Source: Candidatus Poseidoniia archaeon (GTDB taxonomy: Archaea > Thermoplasmatota > Poseidoniia > MGIII > CG-Epi1). Taken from it: a DNA stretch of 5,518 nucleotides. Within the stretch, counting starts at the first letter, position 1. Each line of letters opens with the position of its first letter. The stretch is from contig JAPYSZ010000031.1 in NCBI GenBank assembly GCA_029941645.1, positions 1-5,518 of the forward strand, written 5' to 3'. The position numbers and the translations under genes were made by a program. A model generated the notes under the pieces. The model was not told the origin of the DNA, ran no database searches, and worked only from the letters and a program-made list of their open reading frames with translations. This document shows, piece after piece, positions 1-5,518 of this stretch.

Positions 1-6
1 ATTTGT

Positions 7-246
7 TCAATAATCATTGACTCTTACTGTACATTCTAAAATCCAGTAAAAGAATCCTTCGGATGCTTTCAGGAATTTTACAAATAGTTTTTTGAATCGG
101 AATTCAAATATTTTGGGGAAGGATAAATCTCCTCCAAGCCACAATGTAAGAAGGGCTAAAATGACGAAATTGCTTGTTCCAGCAAGATCTCTAACCTTGT
201 CAAATTTCAGCGTGTACGCTACAGCAAAAAGCTCATTTGCAAACAC
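7..246 (-). CDS. Doubtful small hypothetical protein with one hydrophobic segment
   Basis: A 79-codon frame that would start with GTG at 246; no ATG is available upstream before the in-frame stop at 292-294. It has one hydrophobic stretch (NFVILALLTLWLGG, about residues 26-39) followed by a basic, Phe- and Lys-rich part (FRFKKLFVKFLK). I recognise no family. No Shine-Dalgarno precedes the GTG, and a perfect hairpin abuts the start codon, which would hinder initiation. The frame could equally be non-coding AT-rich spacer or the remnant of a decayed gene. The rest of the 1-296 interval shows no tRNA, no other convincing frame and no clear promoter. Confidence 0.22.
   Translation of the reverse strand: MFANELFAVAYTLKFDKVRDLAGTSNFVILALLTLWLGGDLSFPKIFEFRFKKLFVKFLKASEGFFYWILECTVRVNDY
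91..108. repeat. Short AT-rich inverted repeat in the spacer
   Basis: TTTGAAT-CGGA-ATTCAAA is a perfect 7-bp stem with a 4-nt loop. On the plus strand it is followed by TATTTTGGGG, but no plus-strand gene ends here. It could be a weak terminator for a gene outside the window, a protein-binding palindrome, or chance in AT-rich DNA. Confidence 0.25.
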
Positions 247-262
247 GCTGTTATCAACAGCG
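246..262 (-). terminator. Perfect 7-bp hairpin downstream of the RRM gene
   Basis: CGCTGTT-GAT-AACAGCG on the minus strand, with no mismatch. It lies 35 nt past the RRM stop. A run of five Ts follows at 230-226, too distant for a classical intrinsic terminator, and TTTTATT precedes it. It may be a terminator or a 3'-end stabilising structure of the RRM mRNA. The stem is self-complementary, so strand is assigned only from the neighbouring gene. Confidence 0.35.
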
Positions 263-296
263 AAATCAGAATAAAATGGTCGTGTTTCTTGTTAAA

Positions 297-551
297 TCAA
301 TCATCTCGAGGTTTGGCCTCGTTCACCTTTAATTCTCGACCTTCAGCTTCTTGACCATTTAAGGCTTCAATTGCTGATGCGGCTTCATCTCCGTTTGCCA
401 TTTCGACAAATCCAAATCCGCGGCTTCTTCCGCTCATGCGATCTACAATTACTTTTGCAGATGTTACGTCTCCATGTTCTTCAAAGAGTCCTTTTAGTTC
501 GTCGTCTCTGTATGACCATGGCAAATTTCCAACATAGATATTATTGCTCAT
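297..551 (-). CDS. Small single-RRM RNA-binding protein
   Basis: An 84-residue protein that is almost entirely one RNA recognition motif. RNP2 is IYVGNL at residues 5-10 and RNP1 is RGFGFVEM at 44-51, with the RNA-stacking aromatics Tyr6, Phe46 and Phe48 all present. Between them are the first helix (DDELKGLFEEHGDV) and the basic loop MSGRSRG; the second helix (EAASAIEALNG) and last strand (RELKVNEAKPR) follow, then an Asp-Asp C-terminus. This form resembles the small glycine-poor Rbp proteins of cyanobacteria and other bacteria, which bind single-stranded RNA and act as chaperones or in mRNA stability. The RNA target here is unknown. The ATG at 551 was chosen because the fold starts at once and an AGGA lies 8 nt upstream. 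A terminator-like hairpin separates it from the upstream fusion gene, so it is probably its own transcription unit. Confidence 0.92.
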   Translation of the reverse strand: MSNNIYVGNLPWSYRDDELKGLFEEHGDVTSAKVIVDRMSGRSRGFGFVEMANGDEAASAIEALNGQEAEGRELKVNEAKPRDD

Positions 552-559
552 TTCTCTTA

Positions 560-563
560 TCCT
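560..563 (-). promoter_or_regulatory. Probable Shine-Dalgarno site of the RRM gene
   Basis: AGGA on the minus strand, 8 nt before the ATG at 551. It supports that ATG over the in-frame TTG at 581, which would add ten residues ahead of the RRM fold. The match is only four bases, so it is suggestive. Confidence 0.45.
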
Positions 564-587
564 GCCCTGTCTCCAAGGCAATCTTCC

Positions 588-608
588 AAAAAGAGCCCTT
601 CTTAAGGG
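588..608 (-). terminator. Hairpin plus T-run after the protease-transporter gene
   Basis: Read on the minus strand, CCCTT-AAG-AAGGG is a perfect 5-bp stem (596-608), followed by CTC and five Ts (588-592). It begins 7 nt after the TAA stop of the fusion gene and lies before the RRM start. T-runs end transcription in archaea and the stem adds weight. It suggests that the fusion transcript ends here and that the RRM gene has its own promoter, although no clear TATA box was found in the remaining 36 nt. Confidence 0.55.
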
Positions 609-615
609 TTATCGC

Positions 616-3600
616 TTAAAATTCGTTGCCTAATTCTCTTCTAGTTTGGCCCGGATCAATAAAGGGTAGAACAAATGCAATTAAGAGCTGACAGGTCCCC
701 CCAATCATAATTGTAGTGGTATATGTGAAATTTTCTTCAAAGTATCCAGCCATTTTGAGACCAAACAATGCACCAAAATTCAGCATCGCCATGTACATTG
801 TAAATTGAGTAGCTCCTACTTTTGGCCATGTAACATTCATAAACAATGAAATTAAGGAAATGCCCATTGCAGCTCCAAAGAAAGGATAGATTACAATTAA
901 CCAAGTCATAACAGCTTTATTTTCCCATAAATCTTCAGCTAGCGCTATTGTGAATATAGACAGACCGGTCAAAATAGCAAATAAACTCGCAACACGGCGG
1001 GCGCCAAATTTATCAGCAATAATTCCACCACCAATGGTTCCTGCAATACCAGCAGTTACGGCCCAGCCACCAGTTACGGCTACATATTCAGAATCACTCC
1101 ATCCTAATTCTTGAATGAAAAGCACATTCAAAACAGGAATTAAGAATTCCCAGAAGTAAGTTAACATAGCGAGAACCACTCCAACCAAAGGAGCTCTGAG
1201 AGAGAGTGCCTTAACGATATCGCTTTTTCTAGGGGATAAATCAAAAGCCTGCTGTCCAACTGTATTATTTCGTAATAATACAAAGTATGCTATGCCAGTA
1301 CCTAAAGTGAGTACATGACACCATAATTTACCTGCAAAATCAGCAATTGTCAATAACAAGAATAAATCTAAGGCAATTAGAAGCCCAATATCAACACTTA
1401 GAGATTTAGCATTATGATCACCCATATCAAAATTGTGAGATGTTTCCCAAGCCACTTCATTTTTTACTTCTACTTCGTCATTAGGTTTTATGACTGCTTT
1501 ACCCTCAGTCCAAGGGAATAATTTTTCTCCAGGCCTTTCTCTGATAAATGCAGGAAGACACATAATCAACAAGAGCATTGGCACGGTTAAAAAGAGTCCA
1601 CCAGCAACTCCGAGAGATCCGATGAAATATCCGATACCAGCTCCACCAATCATTGTACCAAAGCGTTTTGCTCCAAACATGAAACCATTAATCTTTCCGA
1701 ATTCTTCAGGGCTCAAAATATCTACAGCCAGCCCATCTACAGCAACATCTTGTAGAGATGCAAAACAGTTATGGAAGAATAATAACGAAGTCAACAACGT
1801 AATTTTACTTTCAATATCGGGCACGACAGCAATAATTACAACAGTAGCCACCATACCAGCCTGTGCACTTAGAATCCAAGGCCTACGCCTTCCCATAGGC
1901 AAATAGTGATAATTATCAACAAAAGGACCCCAAAGGAATTTGAAAACCCAAGGCAAGTATACCCAGAATAACATATTTCCTATTTCCGCAGCACTAAATC
2001 CTTGTTCTGCGAGATAAGCAATTAATGTGTAAGAGATAAATCCTGAAGGAATACCTTGCGCCGTGTAAAGTGCACATAGTGTAAGTGCTTTAGCAGTAAA
2101 TGGACCAAACATAGTAGTCATCAAATTGTTTTGATCAGCAGCAACAACATCATCATCCCAGACAAAATCGTCATTTCCAGATTCTTCAACTTCTAAATTA
2201 TTTTCAGATCTTCTAGGTTGGGTGAAAATATATCCCATTGCAATAGCAGCTAGAATAATAATGGGTAGGAAAATCATCCCCCCTAAATCAGTTAATCCCT
2301 CAATAAGCAAATTAGCAGGACGTTTATCGTCTAGATAAACAACGGAGAAACTATTGACGGCAGACATCGATTCACCACCTTCCAATACTAATCTAGCAGA
2401 CAATGTCATCGTCTGATTATTTTCTAGCTCTAAGTCCTCAGGTATCGCAAGTTCCCATGTTGCCCAATTTCTCTGTGAAGATGTATCGGTAGCAGCGTAC
2501 CATTCACTTGGCCCAAATCTAATTTGAACGCCACCGCCAGTTGTTGGTTTATTCAGAGTTACAGCAGTTCCTTTCAGCACATCATTATTGTATAATCGTG
2601 GTTTAATTGGAACCATAGTTCCATTGATTTCTTCCATTTCATAGCTCAGAGACCAATTCACGGAGACTTCCGGGTCTATTTTCCCTGCAACTTCAACAAA
2701 TACGAGAGGATCAGCTTGTCCATATCCATATTCATTATCTGGCCTAGTTTCAGCAAGTGAACAATTGTTGGAAGCAGCATCTGGGTCATCTTGCAAGACT
2801 TCTCTTTCGATAGAATATCCTGCAACTAGAGTGTCTTTCACTTCTCCAGGTGTCATATCGGGATTTGCTTCTAAAGTTAGAGCAACAATTCCAGCCATTA
2901 GTGGCGTAGCCATGCTAGTTCCACTTTTGCTCGTATATCCCGTTCCAGTTCCTTTGTTAGGTGCCATTATGTTACTACCAATGGTTGCAACATCGGGCTT
3001 CACTCTGCCATCAGAAGTATATCCTCTTGAGCTGTATATTGCTAAACTCAAATCTTTGTCAAGAGAAGCGACAGTTATTGGCAATCTTGAATCGCCTGGA
3101 GAATCGATAGTGTTACAACCAGCAGCTGTGAGTGAGCCAAATTCGTTTCCAGCACTTAGAGTAACAACAAGGCCAGATTCTACAGCTGCATCTACTGCCT
3201 GACTCCATGCAGAACTACCATCATTATCAATATGGAATTCAACTTGTTGTTCACCTAGACTGGAGGTCATTACACGGATATGAGGTGTAACTTCCTTCTG
3301 GTTCGCAATAGTCCATTCAATACCTCTGATTATGTCTTCTATATCCCCATCACAGCAAGAAAGAACATTTACTAAATTGGCCTTTGGTGCAACTCCAATG
3401 TAAGGCGTTCCATCAGGAGCAGTTTCTCCAGCTCCCGTGCCTGCAGCTATTCCAGCAACATGCGTTCCATGAGTTCCACTATCAAGAGATTCTCCCGGAA
3501 AACACGGTGAACAGATAACTTCATCCTGAGCGGCATCATAGTAAGCGACGACTTTCAAATCGTCAAAAGTAAATTGGTTGTCATCCATGTCATCTAGCCC

Positions 3601-4116
3601 TACGTGGGCATTATCCACTCCAGTATCGACTATAGCAATCGAAATTCCTTCACCATATATGCCATAATCATACCAAACATTGTCCACACCCATTGCCGGT
3701 ACGGCTTCGTGCATATCAGGTTCGGCTTTTCCAATATCATCAAGCATGATCACGCCATTCCAATTGGTGACTTCCTGAATCATGTCACGAGGCATAGTAG
3801 TTCCAATTAGGTCGGTAAATTGAGCACGAAATGTAACTTCGATTCCAACTTGCTCTAATTTTTCCACATCATAATCGGTTGGATGGTGATCGTATCTTAC
3901 AAAAACACGAGCTTCACCTTCTTCAAAGAATCGATTTCCTTGATAAAGTTTCCAAACTAAAAGATCAGAGATTCCATCATGGTTTTTATCTCTCGAATAT
4001 ACATCCCACCAGTTTTCACCATAGGTGATATTTTCTTCTTCAGCAGCTAAGCTAGCAAATCCTGTACTCAGAAATAGGAAAACCACAAATCCGGTCGCGA
4101 TAGCTTTGCGCTGCAT
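616..4116 (-). CDS. Secreted, membrane-anchored S8 subtilisin-like serine protease fused to an AmpG/PAT-type MFS transporter
   Basis: One open frame of 1166 residues. Order: signal peptide 1-25 (QRK, hydrophobic core, cleavage near SLAA/E); calcium-loop-like DKNHDGISD 43-51; I9-like propeptide about 68-135; S8 domain about 150-475 with Asp164 (VDTG), His216 (HGTHVAG), oxyanion Asn324 (SAGN) and Ser401 (GTSMATP), so the protease looks intact. A beta-rich stalk follows (476-610) with N-glycosylation sequons, then one helix 612-631, then PRR and an acidic cytoplasmic linker 632-668. Residues 669-1156 form a major facilitator domain of the AmpG/PAT type: VFKFLWGPFVD at 723-733, GRRR at 742-745, SLQDVAVDGLAVDIL at 787-801, and motif A-like ADKFGARR at 1034-1041. 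I count about 14 helices. AmpG relatives import muropeptides and PAT relatives move acetyl-CoA; the substrate here is unknown. The gap to the upstream tgtA-like gene is 43 nt, so co-transcription is possible. There is no clear Shine-Dalgarno; a weak TCTTTAATC lies about 21-29 nt upstream. S8 and MFS proteins are normally separate genes. Confidence 0.9.
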   Translation of the reverse strand: MQRKAIATGFVVFLFLSTGFASLAAEEENITYGENWWDVYSRDKNHDGISDLLVWKLYQGNRFFEEGEARVFVRYDHHPTDYDVEKLEQVGIEVTFRAQFTDLIGTTMPRDMIQEVTNWNGVIMLDDIGKAEPDMHEAVPAMGVDNVWYDYGIYGEGISIAIVDTGVDNAHVGLDDMDDNQFTFDDLKVVAYYDAAQDEVICSPCFPGESLDSGTHGTHVAGIAAGTGAGETAPDGTPYIGVAPKANLVNVLSCCDGDIEDIIRGIEWTIANQKEVTPHIRVMTSSLGEQQVEFHIDNDGSSAWSQAVDAAVESGLVVTLSAGNEFGSLTAAGCNTIDSPGDSRLPITVASLDKDLSLAIYSSRGYTSDGRVKPDVATIGSNIMAPNKGTGTGYTSKSGTSMATPLMAGIVALTLEANPDMTPGEVKDTLVAGYSIEREVLQDDPDAASNNCSLAETRPDNEYGYGQADPLVFVEVAGKIDPEVSVNWSLSYEMEEINGTMVPIKPRLYNNDVLKGTAVTLNKPTTGGGVQIRFGPSEWYAATDTSSQRNWATWELAIPEDLELENNQTMTLSARLVLEGGESMSAVNSFSVVYLDDKRPANLLIEGLTDLGGMIFLPIIILAAIAMGYIFTQPRRSENNLEVEESGNDDFVWDDDVVAADQNNLMTTMFGPFTAKALTLCALYTAQGIPSGFISYTLIAYLAEQGFSAAEIGNMLFWVYLPWVFKFLWGPFVDNYHYLPMGRRRPWILSAQAGMVATVVIIAVVPDIESKITLLTSLLFFHNCFASLQDVAVDGLAVDILSPEEFGKINGFMFGAKRFGTMIGGAGIGYFIGSLGVAGGLFLTVPMLLLIMCLPAFIRERPGEKLFPWTEGKAVIKPNDEVEVKNEVAWETSHNFDMGDHNAKSLSVDIGLLIALDLFLLLTIADFAGKLWCHVLTLGTGIAYFVLLRNNTVGQQAFDLSPRKSDIVKALSLRAPLVGVVLAMLTYFWEFLIPVLNVLFIQELGWSDSEYVAVTGGWAVTAGIAGTIGGGIIADKFGARRVASLFAILTGLSIFTIALAEDLWENKAVMTWLIVIYPFFGAAMGISLISLFMNVTWPKVGATQFTMYMAMLNFGALFGLKMAGYFEENFTYTTTIMIGGTCQLLIAFVLPFIDPGQTRRELGNEF

Positions 4117-4159
4117 AGAACAATAGATAGCCGTTTGATTAAAGAACTTACGATTTCAC

Positions 4160-5518
4160 TTACTCTGGAATTCCGCCTCTGACTCTGACTGCCATTCCCT
4201 GTTGCCCTAGTTCCAATTCTTTAGGTGAAACAATTAACTTTCCAAAGGCTACTAATTTATCTTTTGGTGTTACTACAATACATTCATCCATTATTTTCAA
4301 ATTAGAATCAATATCGTCGACAAATTTACAGAATACGCTTTTTCCTTTCTTGTTAAATTCGGCTGTGTCAGCATCAACAACAACCCGATATTTCGTAGAC
4401 TTGGAATTTTCATGAATAATTTCAGCTCCTCTTTTTTGCAGAATAAACAACCCCCTTCTATGTGAAAGCGAAGCAACATGTTCTCCATTTAGGAGCAAGT
4501 TCCTCAATCGTTTTGTTTTCCTACTAATCACTAATTCAATCTCTCCGTTAGTCAGTACATCTCCCATTCCTTTGCCAAATTGATAATCTAAAATGGTTTT
4601 GACTCTCTCGACATCCCAATTTTGCATTTTCCATCCTTCAATGTCGTCTTGTAATAACCCTGGATGGAAGGGATAAGTTTCTGATAAATGGATCGGAACT
4701 TTCCCAAAGTACGGATGCGTCATTTCACCAGATTTGAAGGAATTTGAAAGATTAGAAAAAACTGGTCGAAAATCGGATTCTTTACCAGTTTTAAGTGGAG
4801 TTTTATAGCGATAGGCTGGTTCAAATTCACCAATCCAATCAATTTCTTTTTTGATTACTTCAAAGACTTTCATTAAAGCTGGCGAAGTTCTTAGACGACT
4901 TTCAACTAGTTCCCACAATAAACCATCATGAATTGCCTGTTTAACTCTACGAATTTCAGCAAATGAGGCAATTAAGTTATGTTTCGCAATAATTTTTTGG
5001 CGTTCTTTCTTTTCCATTGCCTTTAACTCATTAATATTAATTCCCGGAGCTGCAGAAAATTCACTTGGTATAATCTCTAATTCTTCTAAATTTCTAGTAC
5101 CCCATGTAAACATCAAACTGTCTCTTGAAGCAAACTTAGCATAACTTGAACTATCAAACAAATCACATCCCAAAAACGTAGCTAATGCAAAAAGCATAGG
5201 ATGTCCGCAACCAAAAAGATGTACTGGTTTAGAGGTATCAAGTCCTTTTTTCGAAGCGATTATTACTTCAGCCAACATTTTGAAATTATGTTTCTCCATT
5301 AGAGGTACCACACCTCCAATTGGAAATAAATCGGCATTAGTTTTAGAAGCCATTTGAGCTGCTTTTAGTCTCAGATCCAGGTGCCTTCCTCCTTGTATTG
5401 GTGCGGCAAGGAAAATCGAATCTTTATTCTTATCCGATTCTTCAATTCTCTTCTGAGTTTCTTCCAATTCTTTTTTAGCGTCTTCAAATCGAGTTTCAGG
5501 TTCACAGAAAACATCCAA
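4160..5518 (-). CDS. tgtA: Archaeosine tRNA-guanine transglycosylase-like protein (TgtA family), 5'-truncated by window edge
   Basis: Family role: archaeal TGT exchanges guanine for preQ0 at position 15 in the D-loop of tRNA, the first step of archaeosine formation, in the cytoplasm. The visible 452 codons cover the second half of the TIM-barrel and the C1, C2 and PUA domains. Residues count from the window edge. Seen: PIQGG at 40-44 (base pocket), PIGGVVPLME at 66-75, HLFGCGHP at 100-107, and CDLFDSSSY at 118-126, whose Asp122 aligns with the family nucleophile. IRRVKQAIHDGLLWELVE at 189-206 is highly typical of TgtA. The PUA domain is at about 376-449, ending VRVRGGI. The first codon is TTG at the edge and is internal, not a start; about 130 residues are expected upstream (compare about 580 in Pyrococcus). 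Odd: the CxCxxC zinc ligands expected near 152-157 read SEFSAAP, while the companion His180 is kept. ArcS is less likely because its PC-x3-KPY motif is not seen. Family assignment is sure; activity is uncertain. Confidence 0.9.
   Translation of the reverse strand: MDVFCEPETRFEDAKKELEETQKRIEESDKNKDSIFLAAPIQGGRHLDLRLKAAQMASKTNADLFPIGGVVPLMEKHNFKMLAEVIIASKKGLDTSKPVHLFGCGHPMLFALATFLGCDLFDSSSYAKFASRDSLMFTWGTRNLEELEIIPSEFSAAPGININELKAMEKKERQKIIAKHNLIASFAEIRRVKQAIHDGLLWELVESRLRTSPALMKVFEVIKKEIDWIGEFEPAYRYKTPLKTGKESDFRPVFSNLSNSFKSGEMTHPYFGKVPIHLSETYPFHPGLLQDDIEGWKMQNWDVERVKTILDYQFGKGMGDVLTNGEIELVISRKTKRLRNLLLNGEHVASLSHRRGLFILQKRGAEIIHENSKSTKYRVVVDADTAEFNKKGKSVFCKFVDDIDSNLKIMDECIVVTPKDKLVAFGKLIVSPKELELGQQGMAVRVRGGIPE

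Noticed and set aside
92..274. Plus-strand open frame of 60 codons in the left spacer
   Set aside because: No Shine-Dalgarno, no domain, and it starts inside a palindrome; it is not better supported than the opposite-strand frame.
552..581. Upstream TTG start adding ten residues to the RRM protein
   Set aside because: The added residues precede the fold, TTG is a weaker start, and the ATG at 551 has an AGGA at good spacing.
371..619. Plus-strand open frame of 82 codons opposite the RRM gene
   Set aside because: It is antisense to the unmistakable RRM coding region; the Leu/Arg-rich translation is a shadow.
1490..1906. Plus-strand open frame of 138 codons opposite the MFS part
   Set aside because: It is antisense to conserved transporter helices and rich in Pro, Ile and Ser as expected from a mirrored membrane gene; it has no recognisable domain.
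616..2121. MFS part as an independent gene starting at Met666
   Set aside because: The frame is continuous with the subtilase, no stop separates them and no ribosome site precedes this Met; the fusion is the simpler reading, with the alternative kept as a test.
2765..3202. Plus-strand open frame of 145 codons opposite the subtilase domain
   Set aside because: It lies fully inside the S8 catalytic domain on the other strand and its translation shows no family features; it is a shadow of the real gene.
3604..3810. Plus-strand open frame of 68 codons opposite the propeptide region
   Set aside because: It is antisense to the subtilase propeptide and first catalytic motif; no own signals.
4297..4488. 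Minus-strand 63-codon frame inside the TGT gene
   Set aside because: It overlaps the C2/PUA coding region in another frame and shows no domain.
4160..5518. TGT-like gene as ArcS (archaeosine synthase)
   Set aside because: The ArcS signature PC-x3-KPY-x2-S-x2-H is not seen, while TgtA pocket motifs and the putative nucleophile Asp are kept; loss of zinc cysteines alone is not enough to call ArcS.
1..5518. tRNA genes, CRISPR arrays or insertion sequences
   Set aside because: No cloverleaf-like segment, no spaced direct repeats and no transposase were seen on reading both strands.

Overview
The window is AT-rich and reads almost entirely on the minus strand. The best guess for the source is a marine planktonic euryarchaeon of the Poseidoniia / Marine Group II (possibly III) type. 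The evidence is an archaeal-type tRNA-guanine transglycosylase with a C-terminal PUA domain, a secreted and membrane-anchored subtilase with a dockerin-like calcium loop and several N-glycosylation sequons, and short gaps with weak or absent Shine-Dalgarno sites. The lineage is inferred from protein character only.

Layout, in transcription order from high to low coordinates. (1) 5518-4160: the C-terminal 452 codons of an archaeosine-type TGT (TgtA family), whose 5' end lies outside the window. The Cys positions of the family's zinc site appear to be lost. (2) After a 43-nt gap, 4116-616: one uninterrupted 1166-codon frame. It encodes a signal peptide, an inhibitor-like propeptide, a complete S8 subtilisin domain, a beta-rich stalk, one transmembrane helix, an acidic cytoplasmic linker, and then a whole AmpG/PAT-type major facilitator transporter. 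(3) A compact hairpin plus T-run just past that stop codon looks like a terminator. (4) 551-297: an 84-residue single-RRM RNA-binding protein. (5) 296-1: no confident gene. It holds a perfect 7-bp hairpin, a weak 79-codon GTG frame with one hydrophobic stretch, and a second AT-rich palindrome.

The main result is the protease-transporter fusion. The topology is coherent: protease outside, one helix crossing inward, positive residues on the cytoplasmic side, and an MFS domain that starts inside. A single polypeptide could therefore cut extracellular protein and import a product at the same spot. This is inference from architecture. The transported substrate is unknown, and a join of two genes by local error remains to be excluded. 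The TGT and RRM genes are both RNA-related but nothing in the sequence ties them functionally to the fusion.
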